From Chloroflexota bacterium (GTDB lineage: Bacteria; Chloroflexota; Dormibacteria; Dormibacterales; Dormibacteraceae): a DNA stretch of 64,000 bases. Position 1 is the first letter of the stretch; each line of letters begins with the position of its first letter. The stretch spans positions 60,067-124,066 of the forward strand of contig VBGP01000007.1 in assembly GCA_005880795.1 (NCBI GenBank), in the 5' to 3' direction. Below the pieces are notes generated by a model. That model was not told where the DNA came from. It searched no databases and saw nothing but the letters and a program-made list of their open reading frames with translations. The position numbers and the translations under genes were made by a program. Below are positions 19,200 to 28,503 of the stretch, one piece after another.

Positions 19200-20240
19200 T
19201 CACCTCTTTGATTTCTCTGGTTCGAGTGGTCCGGTCGCGAGAACTCCGTTTTCGCTGGCCTGCCGCTCAGCGGGGTCGACATGCAGCCAGCACGCCGCGA
19301 TGTGGTCCGGCGACACCGCGATGCTGGGCGGCGCCTTGTGCCTGCAGACCTCCATCACGTGCGGGCATCGCGGGTGGAAGCGGCACCCCGTCGGCGGCGC
19401 AAGGAGGCTGGGCGGTGCGCCAATGCCGGCCAGGACGGGAGGCTGCGCCCGATCCGGATCGGGCGCAGCGGAGAGCAGTAGTTGCGTGTAGGGATGGGCG
19501 GGGCGGTCGGTCAGCTCCACGCTCGGCGCCGCCTCGACCAGCTGCCCCGCGTACATGACGACGATCGTGTCGGCCAGGTAGCGGGCCGACGCGATGTCGT
19601 GCGTGATGTAGAGGATCGCGAGCTTCTCTCGGTCGCGCAGGTCGGCCAGCAGGTTGAGCACGCCGAGGCGGATCGAAACGTCGAGCATCGACACGGGCTC
19701 GTCCGCGATCAAGACGCGGGGCTTGACCGCCAGGGCGCGGGCGATGGCGACGCGCTGCCGCTGCCCGCCCGACAGCTCGTGCGGGAACTTGTCGGCGAAC
19801 TGCCGCGGCGGCTTGAGGGCGACCCGCTCGAGCAGATCATCGACCGCCTTGTCCGTGTTGCCGTTGACGAGGTGGTGGATCTTGAGCGGACGTTCCAGGT
19901 CGTGGCGGACGCGATGCACGGGGTTCAGGGAAGCGAACGGATCCTGGAATACCATCTGGACCTGCTTCGCGTACGAGCGGGGGCGCCCCGCCTGAACCGG
20001 CTTGCCGTCGAGCAGGACCGTGCCTTTGTCTGGCTTGGTGATCTCGGCCAGGATCCGCGCCACGGTCGTCTTCCCCGCACCGCTCTCCCCGACGAACGCG
20101 GTCACCTTCCGCGCGTCCAGGCTCACCGAAACGTTGTCCACGGCGTGGACGGGCGACTTGCGAGCAAGTAATCCCCTCCCCTGCTTGACCCAGAAGTACT
20201 TGGTCAGGTTGCGACCTTCCAGGACCGGTGCTGTCGTCAC
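19200..20240 (-). CDS. Oligopeptide-type ABC transporter ATP-binding protein (OppF/DppF-like)
   Basis: Walker A GESGAGKTTV; HELSGGQRQRVAIARALAVKPRVLIADEPVSMLD; C-terminal oligo_HPY motif PTGCRFHPRCPHVMEVC. Confidence 0.93.
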   Translation of the reverse strand: MTTAPVLEGRNLTKYFWVKQGRGLLARKSPVHAVDNVSVSLDARKVTAFVGESGAGKTTVARILAEITKPDKGTVLLDGKPVQAGRPRSYAKQVQMVFQDPFASLNPVHRVRHDLERPLKIHHLVNGNTDKAVDDLLERVALKPPRQFADKFPHELSGGQRQRVAIARALAVKPRVLIADEPVSMLDVSIRLGVLNLLADLRDREKLAILYITHDIASARYLADTIVVMYAGQLVEAAPSVELTDRPAHPYTQLLLSAAPDPDRAQPPVLAGIGAPPSLLAPPTGCRFHPRCPHVMEVCRHKAPPSIAVSPDHIAACWLHVDPAERQASENGVLATGPLEPEKSKR

Positions 20241-22402
20241 TGGATGTTCACCTGGGACAACCGCTCGCGCATGACGTCCCCCGGCTCAGCAAGTGAGAGC
20301 TCGGCTGGTGGAGTTGCGCCATTGCGATGCAGCCAGCACGCGACCTCGCGGTTGGGCCCCGGGATCGACCCGAGCACGGGCACATCGTGCTTGCACTGAT
20401 CGAGCGCCCACTTGCAGCGGGGATGGAAAGCGCATCCCGAGGGGAGATCCCTGAGGTCGGGAGGTGACCCCGGGATCCCCGCCATCGGGACGCGCTTGCC
20501 GTGCATGGGCGGAAAGCAGTGCAGAAGCCCATGCGTGTACGGCAAGCGCGGTGCGCGAAAAAGGGAGTTGGCGGGCGCCCGCTCCATCAATCGACCCGCA
20601 TACATCACCGCGATGTCATCCGCGAACTCGACCAGCAGCGAGAGGTCGTGAGTGATGAAGAGAGCCGCGAAACCGAGCCGGTCGCGTAGGCCCATCAGCT
20701 CTTCGAGAATCTCGCGCTGGGTCACGACATCAAGTGCCGTGGTGGGCTCGTCGAGCACCATCACCTGCGGCTCGAGGGCCAGCGCCATGGCGATCATCGC
20801 CCGCTGCCGCATGCCGCCGGACAGCTCGTGCGGATAGCTGCGCAGCCGATCGCCGTTCATGCCGACCATATCGAGCAGCTCGACGCCGCGCGTATACCGC
20901 TCGTCGCGAGACATGCGCGGCCGGTGGGCGCGCAGCAGGTCGTCGAACTGCGCCCCAATCGTGGTCACCGGGTTCAACGCGTTGAGCGAGCTCTGCAGCA
21001 CGACCGCGATCTCCGACCAGCGGATCTCGCGCAGCCGGTGCGGTCCCGCCGCGAGCATGTCGATCGTTTCCTTCGGGTTGTCACGGGTGAATGGCTTGGA
21101 GTGGAACAGCACCTGTCCTTCGGTGATGACAGCAGGAGCACGCAGGAGGCGGATGGCGGCGAGGGCAAGCGTCGTCTTTCCGCTTCCACTCTCGCCCGCC
21201 AGGCCAAGGACGCGGCCGCGGCGGAGGACGAGGTCGCAGTCTCTCACCGCGTGGACCGCCTGGTCGCCGTATCCGTAATCGACCGACAGGCCGCGGATCT
21301 CCAACACGGCGTCGGCCGTGCTTGGCGTTGTGTTCGGTACCGTCGCAGCGCCTCTCATCACGGGCGTCAGGCCGAGCGTCGTGCTGACATGGGCGCCGGC
21401 TTTCCTTGCGGCTCTCGCCGTAAGACCTGACGTACGCAGGCGTGGGTTGATGAACTCGTCGATACCGAAGTTCACCAGCGCCAGCCCGGTGCCGAGCAGC
21501 GCGACGCAGATCCCGGGCGGCGCCCACCACCACCACCAGCCGCCGCGCACTGCATTGTTGGCGAAGCCTTCGCGCAACATCTCGCCCCAGTTCCACAGGC
21601 CCGGGGGCGAGCCCGTCGGCGATCCGGCGAGGCCGAGGAAGGAAATGGCGACGTAGGCATAGATCGCAGTGAGTGAGGTGAAGAGAAATGAGGCGGCGAC
21701 GATCGGGATGAGGTTGGGCAGGATCTCGACGCCGATGATCCGTAAAGGTCCCTCGCCGGAGACGCGCGAGGCTTCGACAAAGTCACGATTGCGCAGAGAC
21801 AGGGTTTGCGCGCGCAGCGTGCGCGCGGTGTACGCCCACGTGGTCACGGCGATGATCGCCGCCACGAGCACGAGGCTGGATCCAGCCGAGGGCACGTAGT
21901 CGGCGAGCACGATCAGGAGGGGCAGGCCGGGAATCGCGAGAGACACGTTCGCGACGAGGGAAAGTCCCTCATCCGTGGCGCCGCCGATATAGCCGGCGGT
22001 GACTCCGAAGATGATCGAAAGCACAGTCGCTATCGCGGCGGCGAGGAGGCCCACGAACATGGTCGCCTGCGTCGAGGCGAGCAGCTGTGACCATGCGTCC
22101 TGCGCGAACACCGTCGTGCCGAGCCAGTGCGCGGCGGACGGGCCTAACGGCAGCGGGTAGTAGCTGGCCGGAAAACCCGAGTCGCCGCCGGTGCCCGGGA
22201 CGAGCACGTGCTGGACCCAGTTCTGCGTGTCGGTCGCGTTGGGCGAGTAGGGAGTAATCCAGCGTCCGATGATCGCGACCACGCTGAACACACCCAGGAT
22301 GACCAGCCCTGCTATGACTTTCGGCGAGCGTGGGATGCGGAGCACGCGCGCTCTCTCCAGGGTGACCGGCACCTGGGTGAGGGTCGTGCTGTCGATGGTC
22401 AT
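20237..22402 (-). CDS. Fused ABC permease (DppC-like) and ATP-binding protein (DppD-like)
   Basis: N-terminal permease with EAA-like region VEASRVSGEGPLRIIGVEILPNLIPIV; C-terminal Walker A AGESGSGKTTLALAAI, signature HELSGGMRQRAMIAMALALEPQVMVLDEPTTALDV. Confidence 0.92.
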   Translation of the reverse strand: MTIDSTTLTQVPVTLERARVLRIPRSPKVIAGLVILGVFSVVAIIGRWITPYSPNATDTQNWVQHVLVPGTGGDSGFPASYYPLPLGPSAAHWLGTTVFAQDAWSQLLASTQATMFVGLLAAAIATVLSIIFGVTAGYIGGATDEGLSLVANVSLAIPGLPLLIVLADYVPSAGSSLVLVAAIIAVTTWAYTARTLRAQTLSLRNRDFVEASRVSGEGPLRIIGVEILPNLIPIVAASFLFTSLTAIYAYVAISFLGLAGSPTGSPPGLWNWGEMLREGFANNAVRGGWWWWWAPPGICVALLGTGLALVNFGIDEFINPRLRTSGLTARAARKAGAHVSTTLGLTPVMRGAATVPNTTPSTADAVLEIRGLSVDYGYGDQAVHAVRDCDLVLRRGRVLGLAGESGSGKTTLALAAIRLLRAPAVITEGQVLFHSKPFTRDNPKETIDMLAAGPHRLREIRWSEIAVVLQSSLNALNPVTTIGAQFDDLLRAHRPRMSRDERYTRGVELLDMVGMNGDRLRSYPHELSGGMRQRAMIAMALALEPQVMVLDEPTTALDVVTQREILEELMGLRDRLGFAALFITHDLSLLVEFADDIAVMYAGRLMERAPANSLFRAPRLPYTHGLLHCFPPMHGKRVPMAGIPGSPPDLRDLPSGCAFHPRCKWALDQCKHDVPVLGSIPGPNREVACWLHRNGATPPAELSLAEPGDVMRERLSQVNIQ

Positions 22403-23391
22403 GCGGCCTGCCTCGCCCGAGGATCGATCGCGACATAGACGGCATCGGCGATCAGGTTGGCTACCAGCACGACCAGCGTGATCACCACGAACACGCCCTG
22501 AACCAGCGGATAGTCGAGCTTGCCCAGCGCGTCGAACAGATGGAATCCGATTCCGGGGTAGTTGAAGACGATCTCGACCAGGATCTGCCCCCCGACGACG
22601 AGGCTGATGGCGATCGTGAAGTTGGCGACGACCGGGAGGAGGGCGTTGCGCACCGCGTACCAGACCACGGTGCGGCCGGGCAGTCCCTTAGCCTGCGCCA
22701 CCAGGACAAAGTCCTCGTCCATGGTGGTGATCACCTGGTTGCGTATCGAGAGGATGAATCCGGCCATCGACGCGAGGACCACGGTTGCCGCCGGCAGGAC
22801 GGCGTGGCTGACGACGCTCCCGATGTACGGGAGGTTGGGGCCAGGGGTGGTCGCGTAGATGTCGTAGCCGAACAGGCTGGGGAACCACTTCAGCATGGTC
22901 CCGGTCTGGCCGAGGACCAGGACCAGGACGATGCCCAGGAAGAAGAATGGGAGCGCCTGGAAGAAAGTCGCGAACGGGATCAGCCAGTCGGTCCAGGAAC
23001 CCCGTCGCCAGGCGATCAGCGTTCCGATCGCGCTGCCGCCGAGAAATGCCAGCGTGGTCGAGATGCCGAGGAGGACGAGCGTCCAGGGCAGGTAGGAGAG
23101 GATCAGACTGCCCACGGGCGCGTTCTCTGACCACGAGTGGCCGAGGTCGCCGTGCAGAAGGTTGCCGATGTACTGCGTGTACTGATCCCACAGGCTCGTG
23201 TGGACGTTGTAGCCGAGCTGCAATTCGATCGCTCTTACGCACTGCGCGTTGCAGTTGCCGGACTGCGAGGCCCGGGCCACCGCCCCGGCCACGGGGTTGC
23301 CCGGCACAACGCGCGGGAGCAGAAAGCTGACCGTGACCGCCACCCAAGCGGCGAGCAGGTAAACGCCAAAACGCCGGACCAACGCGCGCAT
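22399..23391 (-). CDS. Oligopeptide-type ABC transporter permease (DppB-like)
   Basis: MRALVRRFGVYLLAAWVAVTVSFLLPRVVPGNPV; VLVAQAKGLPGRTVVWYAVRNALLPVV (EAA loop). Confidence 0.92.
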   Translation of the reverse strand: MRALVRRFGVYLLAAWVAVTVSFLLPRVVPGNPVAGAVARASQSGNCNAQCVRAIELQLGYNVHTSLWDQYTQYIGNLLHGDLGHSWSENAPVGSLILSYLPWTLVLLGISTTLAFLGGSAIGTLIAWRRGSWTDWLIPFATFFQALPFFFLGIVLVLVLGQTGTMLKWFPSLFGYDIYATTPGPNLPYIGSVVSHAVLPAATVVLASMAGFILSIRNQVITTMDEDFVLVAQAKGLPGRTVVWYAVRNALLPVVANFTIAISLVVGGQILVEIVFNYPGIGFHLFDALGKLDYPLVQGVFVVITLVVLVANLIADAVYVAIDPRARQAA

Positions 23392-23393
23392 CG

Positions 23394-24476
23394 CTAGATG
23401 CCGTCCTTCGCGGCACGGACCGCGCGACTCGCGCATCCGCAGCTCTCGCGAATGATCAGCTGCACGGGAAGGACCACGTCGGCGTCACCCTTGCCCGTGC
23501 TGATCTTGGAATAGAGGACGTCGAACGCGGTCGCGCCAAGCTCCTGCATCGGCTGGCGCACGGTGGTCAGCGGAGGATGCAGGTGGCGAGCCACCGGCAC
23601 GTCGTCAAAACCGGTCATCGCGACGTCATGCGGAACCCTGATCCCTCGACGGGCGAGGGCGTGCATGGCCCCGAGCGCGGTCTGGTCGTTGGCGCAGACG
23701 ATTGCGCGCGGCAGTTTTTCTCCGGCGTCGAGCAGCCCATCGATGACCTTTGCGCCCCCGGCCGCGCTGTAGTTGCCCTGCCAGCTGCTCCCGACGTGGA
23801 CCTCGGCGCCATGCGCCACGGCCTCGAGCTCGAAAGCCCGGGCGCGCGCGCGGTTGTCAGGGCTGTCCGTGCGCCCGGACAGGTAGGCGACGCTCTGGTA
23901 TCGATGGTCGACGAGGAGATGCCGGACCAGCGCGCGCATTCCGGCCTCGTTGTCACACCTGACGTTCATCGCCCCCCGCACAGGTGTCCCGGCCAGCGTG
24001 ACGATGGGGACCATACCCGCCAGGCGGGTCACACCCGCCGCGGGAAGCATGCGGTCGTGCAGGATGATCCCGTCCGCCTTGCCGGCGACCCCGGAGATTC
24101 GCGTGGTGGCGTTCTGGTCGTTGAAGCCGACCGAGCTCATCAGCACGTCGAAGCCACGGCGCTGCGCGGCGACGTCGATGCCGCGATTGATGACGTCGAT
24201 GAAGAGCAGGCTTTCGTCCTCGTCTTCGAAATGCGTTTCGTCGCCGCGGCGAAAGACCACGCCGACGACCTCTTTCAGTCCGTTGGAGAGAGCGCGCGCC
24301 GCGCCGTCGGGCACGAAGCCGAGCTCGGTCACCGCGCGCATGACGCGCTCACGGGTGCTCGCGCGCGGAGTGCCCTGACTGTTCAGGACCCGCGAGACCG
24401 ATGCAATCGAGACGCCGGCCCGGCTCGCGACGTCATAAATCGTCAGCGGACCTTTTGGCCTTTTCGGTTCGGGCAT
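23394..24476 (-). CDS. LacI family transcriptional regulator of the carbohydrate locus
   Basis: MPEPKRPKGPLTIYDVASRAGVSIASVSRVLNSQGTPRASTRERVMRAVTELGFVPDGAARALSNG; VAMTGFDDVPVARHLHPPLTTVRQPM. Confidence 0.93.
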   Translation of the reverse strand: MPEPKRPKGPLTIYDVASRAGVSIASVSRVLNSQGTPRASTRERVMRAVTELGFVPDGAARALSNGLKEVVGVVFRRGDETHFEDEDESLLFIDVINRGIDVAAQRRGFDVLMSSVGFNDQNATTRISGVAGKADGIILHDRMLPAAGVTRLAGMVPIVTLAGTPVRGAMNVRCDNEAGMRALVRHLLVDHRYQSVAYLSGRTDSPDNRARARAFELEAVAHGAEVHVGSSWQGNYSAAGGAKVIDGLLDAGEKLPRAIVCANDQTALGAMHALARRGIRVPHDVAMTGFDDVPVARHLHPPLTTVRQPMQELGATAFDVLYSKISTGKGDADVVLPVQLIIRESCGCASRAVRAAKDGI

Positions 24477-24508
24477 TCGGGGTGGCTCCAACCGACGGGC
24501 GACTGGCT

Positions 24509-24538
24509 CTGTAAGCGCTTACCGGTAAGCGCTTACAG
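24509..24538. promoter_or_regulatory. 30-bp perfect palindrome, tandem LacI-type operator
   Basis: CTGTAAGCGCTTACCGGTAAGCGCTTACAG equals its own reverse complement; contains two GTAAGCGCTTAC half-operators (24511-24522, 24525-24536); 33 bp upstream of the lacI start at 24476. Confidence 0.88.
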
Positions 24539-24654
24539 GATTATATGGACGTCGAGGGAGTTGTCAAGACCGAAGATCGGCGGACCCCAGGCAGGTTATT
24601 TCGCCCGCCGACGCGCACGTGCGGAATTGGGTTGCCTGGGCTTAAGGTCGAATC

Positions 24655-25428
24655 ATGCCAAGTGTTCTCTACCGCACAGATCTGGTCGCGCCGCCCGCGG
24701 TGGCGGCAGATCAGAGCCGGCTCATCGTGCCGGGCAACCTGCAGGGCAAGACGGAGCATTTCTCGGTCTATCTCGACCCCGCGCTGGGAGCTGACGGCAC
24801 GCAGGACGCCGAGGGCGTGCTCGGGAAATGCGAGGGCGATTACGCGACGGTCGCGGGCTACTTCGGCGGGCTGGCCGCCGGCCCATTCAATGTCATCCTT
24901 TTCGCGAACCCGGGCGGCGCGTATCACCAGACCTGCGCCGCGACCGACCTCTTCTGCGACGCCAGGACCAGCCCCGCGGACGGCGACTACTCCGAGTTCC
25001 TGAACGTCGCCGAGTTCGTCGAGGTATTCGAGGCGCTGCAGGCCGGCGGGTGGGATTGCGGCATGAGCAACGGCGAGGGACTGTCTCGCGTCCTCGCGAC
25101 GGACGCCTATCCGAAGGAGCTGGACGGCTTTGCCACGGCCCCGAGCTGGCTCGATTCGAGCCGCCCGAACTTTGTCGACCGCAACGAGAACAGCGACACC
25201 AACACGCCGGCCAACGGCTGCTCCGTCCTTTTTCTGAACTGGATGCGATTCCAGCTCAACTTCACTTGGCAGCAGATCACCGAGGGTGCGGCGCCGACGC
25301 TCGCCCAGACGTACTCGAAGCTGACGGGCAAGAACGATGGGTTCAGGCAGTTCGCGAGCCTGATCGATTCCCAGTTTCCAAAAGGCAGACCCTCCGGCCT
25401 GCTCACGGATAATCCGTTTCCCCTCTGA
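24655..25428 (+). CDS. Hypothetical protein, no recognised family
   Basis: 257-aa ORF with GC3-consistent coding pattern and its own ATG; no recognised domain. Confidence 0.65.
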   Translation: MPSVLYRTDLVAPPAVAADQSRLIVPGNLQGKTEHFSVYLDPALGADGTQDAEGVLGKCEGDYATVAGYFGGLAAGPFNVILFANPGGAYHQTCAATDLFCDARTSPADGDYSEFLNVAEFVEVFEALQAGGWDCGMSNGEGLSRVLATDAYPKELDGFATAPSWLDSSRPNFVDRNENSDTNTPANGCSVLFLNWMRFQLNFTWQQITEGAAPTLAQTYSKLTGKNDGFRQFASLIDSQFPKGRPSGLLTDNPFPL

Positions 25429-26374
25429 AACGGTCGGTCGCCCGCACGATCTCGGAGCCGATTCTGTCACCGGCCGCGTGGCCGGCCCCGTCAACGATCA
25501 CCATCTCGACTCCAGGCCACGCCCGCTGGAGCTCCCACGCGTTCGCGATGGGAGATTGAAAATCGAACCGGCCGTTGATCAGAACCCCCGGGATCTTCGA
25601 TAGTGCGCCGGCGTTGCGAATCAACTCGTCGTCCTCCAAAAACAGGTTGTGCCGGACGAAGTGCGTGGCGATTCGCGCGAAGGCCATCGCGTAGTCGGGA
25701 TCCTGGAACCGCTGGTCAAGCCCTTCGTGCGGCGGCCAGTGTGGCGTCGCCGACTCCCACACGCACCACTCGAAAGCCGCGCGCCGCCGGACCTCCGGAA
25801 GAGGGTCGTCGAGCATGGCGGCATAAGCGTCGACGACGTCCAGGCCTCGACCCGTTGAACCAACCGCGGCCAGCAAGCGGGACCACTGCTCCGGAAAGAA
25901 CCGCGCGATACCTCCGCGAAACAACCAATCAACCTCGCTGCGGCGCCCCGACGTAACGCCGAACAGGATCATCTCGCTCACGCGTTCGGGATTGGCCTCG
26001 GCGTAGGCGAGCCCGAGCGCGCTGCCCCACGAGCCGCCGAGGACGAGCCACCGCTCGATTTCCAGGCGCCCGCGCAGCGACTCGATGTCGGCGAGCAGGT
26101 GCTGCGTCGTATTCGTGGTCAGATCAGTCGTCGGGTCGGCGGCGTGCGGGCGGCTCCGCCCGCTGTTGCGCTGGTCGAAGAGCACGAGACGATAAGCGCG
26201 CGGGTCGAACAGCCTGCGAAACCACGGCGAGCATCCGGAGCCCGGCCCGCCATGAAGGACCAGGACGGGCTTGCCGCGCGGATTGCCGCAGGTCTCCCAG
26301 TAGATGAGGTTCCCATCAGACGTGTCGAGCAATCCGCTTTCATAAGGCTCGATGTCGGGATATAGGTCAGCCAC
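25403..26374 (-). CDS. pip: Proline iminopeptidase (alpha/beta hydrolase)
   Basis: YPDIEPYESGLLDTSDGNLIYWETCGNPRGKPVLVLHGGPGSGCSPWFRRLFDPRAYRLVLFDQRNSGRSRPHA; GGSWGSALGLAYAEANP; INGRFDFQSPIANAWELQRAWP. Confidence 0.93.
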   Translation of the reverse strand: MADLYPDIEPYESGLLDTSDGNLIYWETCGNPRGKPVLVLHGGPGSGCSPWFRRLFDPRAYRLVLFDQRNSGRSRPHAADPTTDLTTNTTQHLLADIESLRGRLEIERWLVLGGSWGSALGLAYAEANPERVSEMILFGVTSGRRSEVDWLFRGGIARFFPEQWSRLLAAVGSTGRGLDVVDAYAAMLDDPLPEVRRRAAFEWCVWESATPHWPPHEGLDQRFQDPDYAMAFARIATHFVRHNLFLEDDELIRNAGALSKIPGVLINGRFDFQSPIANAWELQRAWPGVEMVIVDGAGHAAGDRIGSEIVRATDRFRGETDYP

Positions 26375-26396
26375 GTTGGTGGGAGGTTAGCCGAGC

Positions 26397-26780
26397 ATGG
26401 CTCGAGGCATGGTCGATTTGCCGGGCACCCGTCCAGTCGAGCAGACGGTGGAGCACTTGCTGGACACATTGCGCGCGAAGGGTTTGACTCTATTCGCGCT
26501 GGTCGACCACAGCGGCGAGGCAGCCAAGGCGGGCCTCACCATGCCGCCGACGAGGGTTGTGATCTTCGGCAACGCCACAGCCGGCACGCCTTTGATGCTC
26601 GCCGCACCGAGCGTCGCGATCGACCTGCCGCTGAAAATCCTGGTTTGGCAGGACACCGCAGGCAAATGTTGGGTTTCGTACAACACACCGGAGTACCTAC
26701 TTGAGCGACACGGTTTTCCGGCCGAGCTGACGAAGAACATATCAGCGGTCGCCGCCATTGCGGCCGCAGCCGCCGGCTAG
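26397..26780 (+). CDS. DUF302 family protein
   Basis: VEQTVEHLLDTLRAKGLTLFALVDHSGEAAKAGLTMPPTRVVIFGNATAGTPLMLAAPSVAIDLPLKILVWQD. Confidence 0.85.
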   Translation: MARGMVDLPGTRPVEQTVEHLLDTLRAKGLTLFALVDHSGEAAKAGLTMPPTRVVIFGNATAGTPLMLAAPSVAIDLPLKILVWQDTAGKCWVSYNTPEYLLERHGFPAELTKNISAVAAIAAAAAG

Positions 26781-26782
26781 CT

Positions 26783-27673
26783 CTATCCGCCGAGTGCTCG
26801 TAGGAGGTCCTTCAGCTGCGCGGTCTGCCAGTCCTGGAACGTCGCGTCGGCTGGAACCAGCGTCTCGGTGATCTTCACCACCGGGATCCCCGCCGAGGTC
26901 GCTCTGTCGACGAGCCCCTGGATGTCGGGTGTCGAGTTCTGAGAGTTGAAGACGAAGGCTCTGATCTGCTTGTTCGCGATCTCGTTCTCGACTTCAGCCT
27001 TGTCAGCGGCGCCGGGGTCCGTGCCCTCGCTGATTGCTTTCAGGTAGCCGTACGGGGTGACCAGGTCAAGTCCCGTTCCCTCGGCCAAGTAAGAGAAGAT
27101 GCTCTCGGTTGCGCCCACTTTGGTGCCGGCGTACTTCTGCCTGATCATGCCAATGGTGTCGTGGTACGCCTTCAGGCCGACAGTCCGGTACTGCTCCGAC
27201 TGTTGCATGAAAGTGGACGCGTCGGCGGGGTCGAGCTTTGCCAGGTCGGATGCGATCCGTTCGATCACCTGGTCGACGTAAGCAGGCGAATACCACATGT
27301 GCGGGTTGTCGCCTTCGCTCTTGCCAAAGAGATCACCGATCGTCAGCACCGTGCGGCCCGCCACCGGGTTGGCTGCGATCAACTTGGGCGCCCAGGCGTC
27401 GTAACCGGCGCCGTTCACGATCACGTACTGGGCTTGCGCGATGAGGCGCGCGTCGCCGGGCGTGGCCTCGTAGGAATGGGGATCGGTGCTCGGGTTGACG
27501 ATGATGCTCGTCACCACCGCACGCGAGCCGCCGACCTGGGCCGCGATGCTGCCCCAGAAGTTCTCCGCCGCGACCACGCGCACCTTGCCGCCATCGGCGC
27601 CGGCGCTCGGCGGCTGGCTCAGACCGCAGGCCGAAAGCAGGATCGCAGCCGCCAGCGCGACCACGCCTTTCAT
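26783..27673 (-). CDS. Metal (Zn/Mn) ABC transporter substrate-binding protein
   Basis: MKGVVALAAAILLSACGLS lipobox; VRVVAAENFWGSIAAQVGG; DPHSYEATPGDARLIAQAQYVIVNGAGYDAWAPKLI; true start 27673 overlaps upstream permease stop. Confidence 0.92.
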   Translation of the reverse strand: MKGVVALAAAILLSACGLSQPPSAGADGGKVRVVAAENFWGSIAAQVGGSRAVVTSIIVNPSTDPHSYEATPGDARLIAQAQYVIVNGAGYDAWAPKLIAANPVAGRTVLTIGDLFGKSEGDNPHMWYSPAYVDQVIERIASDLAKLDPADASTFMQQSEQYRTVGLKAYHDTIGMIRQKYAGTKVGATESIFSYLAEGTGLDLVTPYGYLKAISEGTDPGAADKAEVENEIANKQIRAFVFNSQNSTPDIQGLVDRATSAGIPVVKITETLVPADATFQDWQTAQLKDLLRALGG

Positions 27674-28503
27674 CGTGAGGCGGCCGGGAGCACCCGCCGG
27701 CCGAGCTGCGAGACGAGGTAGGCGGCGAAGGCGAGCGCTGTGATGAAGAAGCTCGCGGGGTAGGAGATATAGAAGGAGAGGACCAGACCAATCCAGACCG
27801 CCGCCAAAGCGATCAGCGCCGAGAGCGCCATGCCGAGCCACGGCCTTGCGGAGAGGTTCTGGGCGACGGCGGCCGGGGTCACCATCAAACCGAAGATCAG
27901 CAGGGCGCCCACTGCCTGCACCGATTCCGCGACCGTGACCGCCACCAGGACCAGGAACAGCGCCGTCAGCGCGCGCGTCGGCACACCCCTCGCGAGGGCG
28001 ACGTCAGGATCCAGGCTGACGAACAGGAGCGGCCGCGCCACCAGGAGCGTGACCGCGCACGTCGCGATGCCGATGATCGACCCGACGACGACCTGGATCG
28101 GCTGCAGTCCGAGGATCGACCCGAACAAAACGCTTATGCCGACTGAGCCGGTGGCGCCGCTCTGCGCCGAGGTGTAAACGCTCAAGAACAGCACGCCGAT
28201 CCCGAGCACCCACGCAAAGATGGTGCCGATCGCCACATCTCGGCCACGCCCCCGGCCGCCAAACGTGCCGATCGCCAGCGCGACCGCGATGCAGCTGCCA
28301 AAGACGCCGGCCAAGAGGTTCAGGCCGGCGAGGAGTCCGCCAAGGCTCCCCGTGAAGGCCACGTGCCCGAGGGCGTCGGAGGTGAACACCTCGTTGCGCA
28401 GGACGACGAAATAGCCGACCAGTCCGGCCGCGAGCGCGATGCATCCGCCGGTCACGAACGCGTTGCGCATGAAGTCGAGGGCGAGCATCTGCCCGATGGA
28501 CAT
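27670..28503 (-). CDS. Metal ABC transporter permease (ZnuB-like)
   Basis: ABC-3 family: MRNAFVTGGCIALAAGLVGYFVVLRNEVFTSDALGHVAFTGSLGGLLAG; VESVQAVGALLIFGLMVTPAAVAQNL region. Confidence 0.92.
   Translation of the reverse strand: MSIGQMLALDFMRNAFVTGGCIALAAGLVGYFVVLRNEVFTSDALGHVAFTGSLGGLLAGLNLLAGVFGSCIAVALAIGTFGGRGRGRDVAIGTIFAWVLGIGVLFLSVYTSAQSGATGSVGISVLFGSILGLQPIQVVVGSIIGIATCAVTLLVARPLLFVSLDPDVALARGVPTRALTALFLVLVAVTVAESVQAVGALLIFGLMVTPAAVAQNLSARPWLGMALSALIALAAVWIGLVLSFYISYPASFFITALAFAAYLVSQLGRRVLPAASR

Noticed and set aside
23577-24794. 405-aa plus-strand ORF
   Set aside because: Antisense to the LacI gene and crosses its operator; no domain signal.
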